A DNA stretch of 26,617 nt from Granulosicoccus sp964435305 (lineage in GTDB: Bacteria; Pseudomonadota; Gammaproteobacteria; Granulosicoccales; Granulosicoccaceae). The DNA lies in NCBI GenBank assembly GCA_964435305.1, contig CAYSZH010000052.1:1-26617 (forward strand), given 5' to 3'. Each line of letters opens with the position of its first letter. Position 1 is the first letter of the stretch. Positions 1 to 7,953 of this stretch are shown here, piece after piece. The notes under the pieces were generated by a model. It saw only the letters and a program-made list of their open reading frames with translations. It ran no database searches and was not told the origin of the DNA. The translations under genes were made by a program, and so were the position numbers.

Positions 1-68
1 GCTTGATACGCTGTACTCTGAGGTTGATCCAGCGGGTAATCAAGTAAGTTGATATAACTCAAATTCAT
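1..68 (-). CDS. N-terminal fragment of an unidentified protein, cut by the window edge
   Basis: An ATG at 66-68 on the minus strand opens a frame with no stop to the window edge, giving 22 residues that begin MNLSYINLLDYPL. It is preceded by a GGAGG ribosome binding site about 9 bases upstream, which is the main support. The product cannot be assigned from so few residues. A rival reading is the tail of a plus-strand gene ending at the TGA at 50-52. I prefer the minus strand because of the ribosome binding site and because the next genes share that strand. Confidence 0.45.
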   Translation of the reverse strand, partial: MNLSYINLLDYPLDQPQSTAYQ

Positions 69-100
69 GGTCCCTTGCCTCCCATTATAGTGAAGCCGAT

Positions 101-469
101 CTACATACACCGATTCATCGGCCCATTCTGGAACGTCCAATTCCAAGCAATAGTAAGCTCATCGCCATCGAGGTTAAATCCAATTTGATAATTGCGCTCT
201 GTGTCCTCACCACAGATGGCATTGGCGAATGCCGTTGTCCCAGTTTCCGTTGACTGAACAGTGGTCCAATTTAATCGACACCAAACATCCCCGTGCCCAA
301 GCCAATCGGGCCGTATATCAAAGGGTGCCGCATGCTTTGTACCCTTTGGCGTAATCAAAGCCCTAGCGCACTGTGCTTCGCTACCCCATAAACCTTGCAA
401 GGGCTGAGTGTTCGTCTCTTGTGCAAATACCGATGGTATTACAAGAGAAAGAGCTAAAAGAGTCCGCAT
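101..469 (-). CDS. small secreted hypothetical protein
   Basis: A 122-residue protein that I do not recognise. The first 16 residues look like a Sec signal peptide: a short basic start, a hydrophobic core (LLALSLVIPS) and a likely cut after VFA before QE. The mature part of about 105 residues has four cysteines (C34, C64, C86 and C121), which could form disulfides in the periplasm, and several tryptophans. The ATG is preceded by an AAGG-type ribosome binding site. It ends only 32 bases before the start of the next gene on the same strand, so the two may be co-transcribed. Function unknown. Confidence 0.6.
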   Translation of the reverse strand: MRTLLALSLVIPSVFAQETNTQPLQGLWGSEAQCARALITPKGTKHAAPFDIRPDWLGHGDVWCRLNWTTVQSTETGTTAFANAICGEDTERNYQIGFNLDGDELTIAWNWTFQNGPMNRCM

Positions 470-704
470 GGATTACCTTCTTTTTTATATAAACCTAGTA
501 TTGTGACACTTCCCTGCGTCATACTACTGCAAGGCTGAAGCTATCTGTCTTCACTGCGCTATTAGCGATACAATAAAGCCAAGATGCAAATTCACAAACA
601 CCTTCCTAAGCAAGCTTACCATTCTTTAACACAACCCTAACTTTGCAACACTGATCTTTACTTGATCATGCTCAGGTAGCCATGCAAATCCAATTTTTTA
701 GTTA

Positions 705-1379
705 TCAGGAATTTTCAACAGGAGCGTACAAGTAATCCATATCCGGTTTTTCAGTAGTATAAAAATGTACCCAAATATAAATATGACTAAAAGCCGCCAC
801 GGCCAGCGCTGCAGACGAATTGAACCCAAACGCAATCGCCCAAAAAAGCAAGAATGCATATAGGTACATGCCGTTTTCTGTGAAACGAAAAATGCCCTCC
901 TTTACTAGCGGTAGTTCGCGGTAGTGCAAAGCAAAATGATCACCACCTGCAGCTCTTGCCAATCCGAAATACCGCTTGACGCTATACATGGCATAGAGTC
1001 CAACAACAATCAGAATGGATGCGATAACAGTGCGGGGCAAATCCCCCATACCCAGGCTTCCACGATCCAGCCACGCCAGTATGGTGAGCGTTACATATCG
1101 AGCACCGAAGAACAAAAAAAATAGCGCAAGATAAGCCTTAAACCCAAGGCTTTTACTTACCCCAGAAGAATTAAGTTCTACTCGCCAGGCAAGCCAGACA
1201 AATATTTGATGAAATACCGGCGTCAAAACTGCCAGCCAAAATAGTTTCGGATGAGGTTGCTCAAGCATCATCCAAAGTACAAAGACAGCGGCAAGCAAAA
1301 GTAAAATACAAACTAAATGATGCACTTGACCAACCCAAATACTGGGTGGTACAGGATTGCCACTGTTATTGCTCTGCAT
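705..1379 (-). CDS. PEMT/ICMT-like integral membrane methyltransferase family protein
   Basis: A 224-residue polytopic membrane protein with roughly five to six hydrophobic segments. The C-terminal part (KEGIFRFTENGMYLY, then HFYTTEKPDMDYLY) matches the pattern of the phospholipid/isoprenylcysteine methyltransferase-like fold, in which a GxxRF..N.MY motif and a late acidic/aromatic motif line the S-adenosylmethionine pocket. The frame stays open 36 codons further upstream, but the ATG at 1377-1379 is preferred: it lies one base after the TGA of the PhzF gene, so the two are likely translationally coupled, and the upstream residues would overlap PhzF coding sequence. It is the last gene of the five-gene minus-strand operon. 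Its substrate is not evident. Confidence 0.65.
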   Translation of the reverse strand: MQSNNSGNPVPPSIWVGQVHHLVCILLLLAAVFVLWMMLEQPHPKLFWLAVLTPVFHQIFVWLAWRVELNSSGVSKSLGFKAYLALFFLFFGARYVTLTILAWLDRGSLGMGDLPRTVIASILIVVGLYAMYSVKRYFGLARAAGGDHFALHYRELPLVKEGIFRFTENGMYLYAFLLFWAIAFGFNSSAALAVAAFSHIYIWVHFYTTEKPDMDYLYAPVENS

Positions 1380-1380
1380 A

Positions 1381-2226
1381 TCATTCGCCTCGCGACAAAA
1401 ACCGCACGCTACCCGATACACGTATCGACTCTCCAGGAACATCTTGCAATTCGGCACGAATAATTGAACGAGACCCCATGTCTTCACCTTGAATAATATC
1501 TATAGCACCATTATGAGCCCAATTAATATCACGCAGATACCCGGCAAAAGCGGCCGTTGCCGCGCCAGTTGCCGGATCCTCATGCACCCCACCGGATGCA
1601 AAAGCATTTCTAGTATGAAATAGCTGAGCCGACTCAGGGTAGGCAAACATCACAGTCACAAGCGTGGCATCATTCATAAACTCCCTGCCCGCATCGAGCT
1701 GGTAGTCCATCTCGCGCAGCGCTTGTCTGGATTTCAAACCAAAGACTAAATGATTAGCACCTGCGTTGATAAAAGCCGGTGGAATCTCTGAGCTGAGATC
1801 TGATTTCGTATACCCAAATAACTTGAGCGCATCTGACACCAACTGTGGGTCAGCCGCGCTTGAATGGGTATTAGGCGATTGTAAGGACGCTGAGTACCGA
1901 TCCTTCTGAACATAACCCTCTACCGTTATCGAGGCTTCATTAAGCGCTAAATGAAATAACCCTGCTCCTTCCTGCTTTGCTAATACGGCACCCAGTGCGA
2001 TTGTTGCGTGGCCGCAAAACGGCACCTCTGACTCTGGTGAGAAATACCGAACACGCCATTCATGCTCGTTGTGCTGAGCAAAGGCGGTTTCCGAGAAACC
2101 GACATCCGCCGCAATCGCTTGCATCTCAGCTGCGGTGGGATGTTGCGAAGAGATATGAACGCCTGCCGGGTTTCCCCCGATTTCCCCATCTGAAAATGAG
2201 GCAACTCTAGCAACTTTGCTAACCAC
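1381..2226 (-). CDS. PhzF family isomerase/epimerase
   Basis: A 281-residue protein of normal length for the PhzF family, whose fold resembles diaminopimelate epimerase and whose members isomerise small acids such as the phenazine precursor DHHA. Visible family marks are the N-terminal GGNPAGV, the catalytic glutamate E46 in SETAF, PFCGHAT near residue 70 and the DPATGAA loop near residue 220. The start is GTG at 2224-2226, supported by a strong GGGGAG ribosome binding site 7 bases upstream. It follows the enolase-superfamily dehydratase gene by 135 bases and nearly abuts the methyltransferase gene. A role in isomerising an intermediate of the same pathway is inference. Confidence 0.88.
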   Translation of the reverse strand: MVSKVARVASFSDGEIGGNPAGVHISSQHPTAAEMQAIAADVGFSETAFAQHNEHEWRVRYFSPESEVPFCGHATIALGAVLAKQEGAGLFHLALNEASITVEGYVQKDRYSASLQSPNTHSSAADPQLVSDALKLFGYTKSDLSSEIPPAFINAGANHLVFGLKSRQALREMDYQLDAGREFMNDATLVTVMFAYPESAQLFHTRNAFASGGVHEDPATGAATAAFAGYLRDINWAHNGAIDIIQGEDMGSRSIIRAELQDVPGESIRVSGSVRFLSRGE

Positions 2227-2361
2227 ACAATATCTCCCCGTTTCCGGCTTCTGATTGGATCATCTGTTACATGGTACTCGAACGGGACTTTGAGGAGTTG
2301 GGCCGGGTTACGGTGTATGAAGCCCATCTGTTACACAACGCATGCTGAGCGTAATAATCAC

Positions 2362-3471
2362 TTAGCGATAGACAGCAACAGGGTCGCCCAACAGAGACTC
2401 ATCCGGCACCACACCTAAGCCCGGTGTTTCATCAACAGTGATGTAACCATCGGTACAGCGCGGCCCACTGCCTGGCGCTATATCCACTGTCAGCATATCC
2501 TGACACGACCAGCACGCTTTAATAAATTCATCGGGGATGGATTGGGCAAGGTGTGCAGCTTCAGTATCGGCAATGACTGATCCACCCGTTGCCATAACAA
2601 ACATTTGGATGCCATGGGCTATTGCCACATCGCGCATTCTTCGGGCTTTAGTGAGCCCACCTACGCGGTTCAGTTTTATACCGAAAACATCAGCGATACC
2701 AGATGATGCAATTCGCACAGCATCCTGCAAGGTCACTAAAGATTCATCCACACTGATAGGGGATCGCGTTACCGGCCTTAACGCCGCGATATCATCCAAA
2801 GATTCGCATGGCTGTTCGAACGTTACACCCAGTTCCGCAACAGCGTTCATCACGATGCTCGCTTCACGCCTTGTCCATGCACGGTTAACATCATAAAGCA
2901 GGATCTCGGATGAGAGTCTGTTTGACTCCATATGCCGAATTCGCTCAATGTCTTTGTCGGTATCGCTGCCACCCACTTTGGCCGAATGGGCAACATAACC
3001 GCGTTTGCGGTAGTCGTTGATAATACCTTGCATATAGTCCGGTTCGCCCGAGGATACAGACGAGGCAGCAGGCGTACCATTTATACGTTGACAGCCCAGC
3101 AATGCGGCGATAGACATACTCGAATACTGGCCTAAAATATCCCAGCAGGCCAGATCGATCGGTGCTTTTGCGTAGAGATGGCCTGGCAAACAAAGATCCA
3201 TTGCACGCTCTACCGATTCAAGCTGCCGAGGATCTTGCCCAAGTACGCTCGATGCCATGGTTTCAAAACCTGCTCTTATTCCTGGACCATGAGCAGGAAC
3301 ATAAGTATGGCCCCATGGCGTACCCTCTCCCCAACCGGTAAGCCCTGCATCAGTTTCTACTTTTATAAAAGTAGCATCCAGCACTTCAAATTTAAGCCTC
3401 CCTCCGGAAAGCCAGTAAGGGTCTTTCAACGGCAGGTTTTTTTGATAGACCGAGAGCTGAGTGATCTTCAC
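2362..3471 (-). CDS. mandelate racemase/muconate lactonizing enzyme family protein, probably cis-3-hydroxy-L-proline dehydratase-like
   Basis: A 369-residue enolase-superfamily enzyme. The capping domain carries PYWLSGGRLKFE and GWGEGTPWGHTY, which I associate with cis-3-hydroxy-L-proline dehydratases. The barrel shows the full catalytic set: acid/base lysines K165 (SAKVGG) and K266 (IKLNRVGG), and metal ligands D194 (LLYDVNRAW), E219 (FEQPCE) and D242 (VDES). The known dehydratases turn cis-3-hydroxy-L-proline into pyrroline-2-carboxylate; a related substrate such as a betaine or another hydroxy-amino acid is possible. Start is GTG with only a weak ribosome binding site. It lies 47 bases after the TIM-barrel gene in the same operon. 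Superfamily is sure, substrate is not. Confidence 0.85.
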   Translation of the reverse strand: MKITQLSVYQKNLPLKDPYWLSGGRLKFEVLDATFIKVETDAGLTGWGEGTPWGHTYVPAHGPGIRAGFETMASSVLGQDPRQLESVERAMDLCLPGHLYAKAPIDLACWDILGQYSSMSIAALLGCQRINGTPAASSVSSGEPDYMQGIINDYRKRGYVAHSAKVGGSDTDKDIERIRHMESNRLSSEILLYDVNRAWTRREASIVMNAVAELGVTFEQPCESLDDIAALRPVTRSPISVDESLVTLQDAVRIASSGIADVFGIKLNRVGGLTKARRMRDVAIAHGIQMFVMATGGSVIADTEAAHLAQSIPDEFIKACWSCQDMLTVDIAPGSGPRCTDGYITVDETPGLGVVPDESLLGDPVAVYR

Positions 3472-3518
3472 AGGTTAGGTTCTCGAAAACGCCCAAGTCA
3501 ACATGAGGAGAATAACAA

Positions 3519-4352
3519 TCAGTTAAATTTAATCGTTTTAAAGGCTTTGGTTTGCTCAACCAGCGCAATCTCCGTTGGCAAGCGCTCCATGGATGACGCA
3601 CCATAGAAACCATGGCAGTGTTTGGTTCGTTTCAAAATGTATTCGGCATCGGGCGGCATGGCGATTGGCCCACCGTGGCATAACACAATGGCATCCGGGT
3701 TCACCGCCAGCGCCGCCGCAGACCAACTGTCGATTTGCTCTACACAATCATCCAAAGTTACCGCCGTTTCAGCACCAATATTTCCACCGGTGGTAAGACC
3801 CAGGTGACAAACAATAATATCAGCACCGGCTTTCGCCATAGCAGTAGCGTCGTCTTCACTAAAAACATAAGGGGTGGTGAACATGTCTTTCTCATGCGCA
3901 AGCCTGATCACATCCACTTCCTGAGCATATGACATCCCGGTCTCTTCCAGGTTAGCTCGAAAGTTCCCATCGATTAAACCGACGGTTGGGAAATTCTGCA
4001 CACCAGAGAATCCCAGTCGATTGAGATCATCCAAAAACATATCAAAATTGCAAAACGGATCAGTGCCATTGACGCCGGCCAGAACCGGCGTTGATTTTGT
4101 CACTGGAATGACTTCACTGGCCATCTCCTTCACGATTTCATTCGCGTTGCCATAAGCCAATAAACCCGACAGAGAGCCACGACCGGCCATACGATAACGT
4201 CCAGAGTTATAGATAACAATTAAGTCGATTCCACCCTCCTCCTCGCACTTTGCAGACAATCCGGTTCCGGCTCCGCCGCCAACAATCGGAATGCCAGCGG
4301 CTTTCATATCATTAAATTTCTTCAGTAAGTCTGTTCGGTCAAATCTGGGCAT
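3519..4352 (-). CDS. phosphoenolpyruvate hydrolase-like TIM-barrel protein (homologous to the C-terminal half of plant Tm-1)
   Basis: A 277-residue TIM-barrel protein of the PEP-hydrolase-like family. Recognisable segments are GIPIVGGGAGTGLSAK near residue 20, IVIYNSGRYRMAGRGSL near 45-61, GVQNFPTVGLIDG near 117-129 and VLCHGGPI near 230. Family members are unusually conserved but their reaction is not established. In the tomato virus-resistance protein Tm-1 this domain is fused behind a UPF0261 domain; here the two are neighbouring genes in the same order, 54 bases apart. Starts at ATG 4350-4352. The conserved pairing suggests one complex or consecutive steps with the upstream gene. Confidence 0.85.
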   Translation of the reverse strand: MPRFDRTDLLKKFNDMKAAGIPIVGGGAGTGLSAKCEEEGGIDLIVIYNSGRYRMAGRGSLSGLLAYGNANEIVKEMASEVIPVTKSTPVLAGVNGTDPFCNFDMFLDDLNRLGFSGVQNFPTVGLIDGNFRANLEETGMSYAQEVDVIRLAHEKDMFTTPYVFSEDDATAMAKAGADIIVCHLGLTTGGNIGAETAVTLDDCVEQIDSWSAAALAVNPDAIVLCHGGPIAMPPDAEYILKRTKHCHGFYGASSMERLPTEIALVEQTKAFKTIKFN

Positions 4353-4406
4353 GCTACTAGTTCTTGGTTAGTCGAATCGTTTACTTTACGCAATGGGATA
4401 TAACAA

Positions 4407-5612
4407 TTACGAGATCTCGTTTAAAGCTGCAACAGCCGCATCGCAAAATTGGGCAGAATTAATGTGATGCGGCACATCAACAAGACGCCGCTTATCTGTT
4501 TCAACAAACGTATTGCGAATTGCGCCAAACAAACTATCACGCGCCTCGTCACTATTAAATGGCATATCGGGCGCGTCAAGCGCCGAGACGCCAACAAGGG
4601 GTAACAGAAATCGAACCGGGCCATCCATTAAGTTCAATCTGCTTGCGATCCATTGGCCCATTTGAGCGTTTTCTTCGGGTGTTGTACGCATTAGAGTGAC
4701 TTGAGGATTGTGCTCATAAAATAATCGGCCCTCGTATTTTGCCGGTACGGTTGGAGGCGCACCGAAATTAACCATATCCAGCGCACCCACCGAACCCACG
4801 TATGGCATTTTCTGACGGATAACTGCACCGAAGCGATCTTCGTTTGCCGCAAAAACGCCATCAAATAGCATGTCGCAAATCTCGGTGGTGGTGAGATCCA
4901 TTACCGCTTTGAAGAAACCACCGTCAGCCAGCTTTTCCATAGACCGGCCACCCACGCCGGTTGCGTGAAAAACGAACGGCTCGTATTCAGATTCCAACTT
5001 TTCAATGACCGATTGAACGGCGGCTGTTGTGACACCAAACATGGTCATGCCTAGCCCCGGTTTTTCACTAGCATCGGCTGTGATGGCAGGCGCGTGCAGT
5101 GCGGCACCTGCCATAGCGGCGGCGGCATTTCCAAGTACACGTCGTGAAATCGTATTAAGCCCTTGAACATCGGTAACCGAGTACATCATCATGATGTCAC
5201 TCGGCCCAACATAGGGTTCGACATTGCCCGAGGCCACGGTGGATACCATTATTTTTGGAGTGCCAATTGGAAGGGACTGCATCGCAGGAGTCACCAAGGC
5301 CGTACCGCCAGAGCCACCCGCCGAAATCATGCCTCCAATACTATTTGCATTTTGTTCTGTCCAGGCTTTAAAGGCGATTGCCATACCAGCAACGGCAGTA
5401 CCCCTGTCTCCCGTGAATACGGCATCCGCACCTTCAGGATGATGTGCGGCAACATCCTGTGGTGATACATCGGACTTGGACGCATGCCCAGTCGCTGCAA
5501 GATCCACTGATTTAACCTCTACTCCAGCATTCTTGAGTGTCTCTGCTAAATAGCCCAGCTCTGCGGATTTTGTATCGAAGGTTCCAGCGATGTATATCGC
5601 ATTATGTGGCAT
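4407..5612 (-). CDS. Tm-1-like ATP-binding domain protein (UPF0261)
   Basis: A 401-residue protein of the UPF0261/Tm-1-like family, full length for the bacterial form. Signature stretches are the N-terminal AGTFDTKSAEL, ISAGGSGGTAL near residue 100, PKIMVSTVASGN near 120 and FHATGVGGRSMEKL near 220. The plant Tm-1 N-terminal domain binds ATP; the bacterial role is unknown, though these genes recur beside catabolic genes. An AGGAG ribosome binding site lies 6 bases before the ATG. It is the first gene of the operon 5612 to 705, so the promoter should lie in 5613-5712. A second, diverged family member lies at 17004-18236. Confidence 0.9.
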   Translation of the reverse strand: MPHNAIYIAGTFDTKSAELGYLAETLKNAGVEVKSVDLAATGHASKSDVSPQDVAAHHPEGADAVFTGDRGTAVAGMAIAFKAWTEQNANSIGGMISAGGSGGTALVTPAMQSLPIGTPKIMVSTVASGNVEPYVGPSDIMMMYSVTDVQGLNTISRRVLGNAAAAMAGAALHAPAITADASEKPGLGMTMFGVTTAAVQSVIEKLESEYEPFVFHATGVGGRSMEKLADGGFFKAVMDLTTTEICDMLFDGVFAANEDRFGAVIRQKMPYVGSVGALDMVNFGAPPTVPAKYEGRLFYEHNPQVTLMRTTPEENAQMGQWIASRLNLMDGPVRFLLPLVGVSALDAPDMPFNSDEARDSLFGAIRNTFVETDKRRLVDVPHHINSAQFCDAAVAALNEIS

Positions 5613-5712
5613 GTCGACTCCTAGTGTATTGATGATGCTTTTTGAACGAGTCTACCAAACCATTCGTTCGTTTGTCATCGTAAAGCGTTGACGACTGCGA
5701 CACTTTTGAATG

Positions 5713-6279
5713 CTAGTTGTGATCCCCTATTTGTTCTAAATCCTCAGCTAGTAATTCAAGGTTAATATCAGGGTTTATTTTTTTAGCGATTTCCAGGTCA
5801 AACCCTCCTCCAAGAACAATTTCTACCAACCTCTGTTCGATTCTCTTTTCAAAGTAAGATTCAGAATAATGACAATAGTCTGATGCTGTCATTTTCATTA
5901 TTACGTCGGGATCCGGTAAGTCATTTATCGGATTACCGAGTTTTACCCAATTTCCATTTTCTAAATACCAAATACTAGAACCCCGATCCATACTAAAAGC
6001 TGGTTCATTAAGAAAGACCGATAAACGCCCTGGCACCTGACTTTTAAGGGATTCAAAATCATTAGCTAATCCATCTACAGGGCTGGTACATTTAAACGCC
6101 ACATTTTCACCGTCGAACAAGAAAAACCATTCACCTCCAGAACCATTTCTTAATGAAGCCATTTCTTCTGACTCTGACCACACAGCGTTATACGAGTAAT
6201 AGCGATACTCCCACTCTTGTTCGATAGTGGCATCAAGAAGCGCCAGATGTTTGAGTTTTCGTCGTAGATTTTCTATCAC
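5713..6279 (-). CDS. hypothetical protein, possible immunity protein
   Basis: A 188-residue soluble, acidic protein that I do not recognise. It is rich in aromatic residues in the first half (EWEYRYYSYNAVW, GGEWFFLFDGE) and has an acidic C-terminal helix (LLAEDLEQIGD). The start is GTG at 6277-6279, overlapping the stop of the small upstream membrane gene by four bases (GTGA), so translation is probably coupled. Its neighbours are DUF1851- and DUF695-like genes, which suggests an immunity-type protein; that is inference from context only. Base composition is more AT-rich than the flanking catabolic operons. Confidence 0.6.
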   Translation of the reverse strand: MIENLRRKLKHLALLDATIEQEWEYRYYSYNAVWSESEEMASLRNGSGGEWFFLFDGENVAFKCTSPVDGLANDFESLKSQVPGRLSVFLNEPAFSMDRGSSIWYLENGNWVKLGNPINDLPDPDVIMKMTASDYCHYSESYFEKRIEQRLVEIVLGGGFDLEIAKKINPDINLELLAEDLEQIGDHN

Positions 6280-6461
6280 GCTTTTTCTCTAATCCGATAC
6301 AACAGCCAAACTGTAACAGCAGCCAAACCGACGCAACACATACACAGATACAAAAAACAGGTTGTCTTTCGACAACATTCTGACCATCTTCCTACTATCG
6401 TTGTAATCCCAAAAAACCATAGATTTGCAATCAGTTTGATAAGGAATAGAAATATACACAT
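6276..6461 (-). CDS. small membrane protein, hypothetical
   Basis: A 61-residue protein with two hydrophobic segments (about residues 2-20 and 35-55) separated by a basic, cysteine-bearing loop (GRWSECCRKT). Six cysteines in 61 residues is notable. The ATG at 6459-6461 directly follows the TAG of the DUF1851 gene, and its own stop overlaps the next start, so it sits inside a tight three-gene unit. That packing is the main argument that it is real. Function unknown. Confidence 0.5.
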   Translation of the reverse strand: MCIFLFLIKLIANLWFFGITTIVGRWSECCRKTTCFLYLCMCCVGLAAVTVWLLYRIREKA

Positions 6462-6950
6462 CTACTCGCTTACCTCAAACTTTACCTTTGCTCCGTCTGG
6501 CAGATCTTTTATATGAAAATTCATTTGCCCTGACATTGCAAAATAAACCTCTATATCAGTTGGTTCAAAGTTTTCAGGCTCATACTTTCCACCCAAAACG
6601 GGTAGCTGTTTAAAACCATAAACCTGGCCATGGCCCAGATTTACACCTTGCTCTTTAAGCTGTGCAAGCACAGGCACCAAAAACCATTCATTTACAAGCG
6701 CACTATCATTAAGTTTTGTTTGAAAAATTTCGTATGAATCAGCGACTTTTTCAATCTCTGCACTGCCTGTTAATAGCCAGACAATTTCCTTGGACTCAGT
6801 TTGCAGAAACGCATCCCCAATAGAGGTGATTAGAACGGGTACGGCTGAACCGATTAACCATTGCCAATCCTCGACAATTTTAGAGCGATCCAGATGATCA
6901 AACCTCACTGTTAAATCTTTCCAAACAATTGACACGGTATCTCCTCCCAA
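6462..6950 (-). CDS. DUF1851 / T6SS immunity Tdi1-like domain protein
   Basis: A 162-residue protein whose second half has the family pattern: GQVYGFKQLPVLGG near residue 107, YEPENFEPTDIEVYFAMSG near 123-141 and the terminal HIKDLPDGAKV. In this family the domain is found in immunity proteins such as Tdi1, which neutralises a type VI DNase effector in Agrobacterium, and in many orphan genes. The ATG at 6948-6950 lies close to GGAG, which makes a plausible ribosome binding site. It leads the unit 6950 to 5713. No effector gene lies beside it, so it could be an orphan immunity gene. Confidence 0.75.
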   Translation of the reverse strand: MGGDTVSIVWKDLTVRFDHLDRSKIVEDWQWLIGSAVPVLITSIGDAFLQTESKEIVWLLTGSAEIEKVADSYEIFQTKLNDSALVNEWFLVPVLAQLKEQGVNLGHGQVYGFKQLPVLGGKYEPENFEPTDIEVYFAMSGQMNFHIKDLPDGAKVKFEVSE

Positions 6951-7053
6951 TTACCAAGCTGAAGTCAGCAGCATTTATTTAATAATGTCGAAAGCAAAAA
7001 CGAGACTGAGCGCAAGCTTCACTAATTAAATAGGCGTTGTACTGTTTAAACTC

Positions 7054-7623
7054 TTATGCTTCTATTTGACTTAGGTACCATTCCGCTTGCTTCCAATCCA
7101 AATCTTGTGTCATGTGATAATCGAACTGACGAGGATAGCAGTGATATTCAAGAATATACTTTAAATGCGAATCGGCAATTTCAGGATCATAGACACGCCA
7201 AGCCATACGGCGTGTTCTGTTCCACGTTTCACGCAGCAAAAAAAGTGCGTTGCCACCTGCTTTAATTTCCGTATCCAGCTTGGCACAGAATGGATCAACA
7301 ATATCGCGCTCTTCCTGAGAGGGCATCCCGTTTTCAATAAGCTCTTCGAAGTCTATGATTAGGGAGAGATGCCAACTAAACACCCGCTTTGGTTCAAAGT
7401 CGCGAAGAGCAGAGTTAAGAACGCAAATACAGGGAAGACCCTCATCCTCCCATTCGAGAATTCCAAATTCTTCTTTAGGAATAACAACGCGAACTTCTTT
7501 TTCTTGAAGTTCTCGCTCGACATTTCCAGGTTGTTTCTTTGACACAGAGCACCCTAAAAAATCAACGCTGACCGGATCAGTGAACAGCTTGCAGTGATGG
7601 TTGTTCGAGCTGGCATACAACAC
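7054..7623 (-). CDS. DUF695-like domain protein
   Basis: A 189-residue protein. The layout resembles DUF695 proteins: an N-terminal strand region with EFGILEWEDEGLPCICVLNSAL, a middle HLSLIIDFEELIENGMPSQEE stretch, and a C-terminal block with the closing DLDWKQAEWYL, where the family has an acidic-aspartate-tryptophan motif. DUF695 is related to RraB-type regulators and often occurs in gene-dense defence or immunity islands; function unknown. The first 30 or so residues do not look conserved, so the true start may be further inside. It lies 103 bases from the DUF1851 gene and may be expressed separately. Confidence 0.6.
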   Translation of the reverse strand: MLYASSNNHHCKLFTDPVSVDFLGCSVSKKQPGNVERELQEKEVRVVIPKEEFGILEWEDEGLPCICVLNSALRDFEPKRVFSWHLSLIIDFEELIENGMPSQEERDIVDPFCAKLDTEIKAGGNALFLLRETWNRTRRMAWRVYDPEIADSHLKYILEYHCYPRQFDYHMTQDLDWKQAEWYLSQIEA

Positions 7624-7953
7624 AGGGGAATCAGTTTACCCACTATGTTTTATGATTAAGCCTAGAGAGCACCCACCACTCACAACGTCCTCCTACTCTA
7701 CTACAGTAGCTCCGGACCCTGTAAGTGACAATGCAGGAAAGTATCCAGGTTTCTAAATCGAAATGGTTCTGTTATTCAACCTCAACGCCCTAGCAAGTGA
7801 GGCCTTCAACTATTGGTAGTATCAGAGCTTTTATGGTGCTTTGGCAAGTCATCAGAAATACTCAGCCAACCGAGCCGTTCTCCATAGTGGAAGTGTTCAT
7901 TCAGTTGAAAATTTGCTAGGTCAATTAAAGCGGCAGCGTAGATTGCTATGCAA
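7624..7953. other. 330-base intergenic stretch without a supported gene
   Basis: Both strands were read. A 62-codon minus-strand frame (7806-7994) exists but overlaps the end of the ligase gene out of frame and shows no recognisable protein. No attC site, tRNA, clear terminator or inverted repeat was seen. The stretch separates the immunity-like genes from the amine operon and may contain the promoter of the DUF695-like gene. Confidence 0.4.

Noticed and set aside
2..52. Plus-strand reading of the left edge as the tail of a gene
   Set aside because: Only 16 codons, and the minus strand offers an ATG with a GGAGG ribosome site in the same place and the same orientation as the neighbours.
1980..2327. 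115-codon minus-strand frame over the start of the PhzF gene
   Set aside because: It is a shadow of the PhzF coding sequence in another frame; PhzF has the motifs and the GGGGAG ribosome site.
2261..2335. Direct repeat CATCTGTTACA in the dehydratase-PhzF gap (2261 and 2325)
   Set aside because: An 11-base repeat at 64-base distance with no symmetry or known element; it may be chance, and it does not look like an attachment or insertion site.
5613..5712. AAAC...GTTT imperfect inverted repeat before the Tm-1-like operon
   Set aside because: Only four-base arms around nine bases and unlike the 19-bp palindrome at 16061, so there is no ground to call it an IclR site.
5640..7953. Immunity-like genes as integron cassettes
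   Set aside because: The gaps were searched for RYYYAAC/GTTRRRY cores with paired arms; none was found, unlike at the right end.
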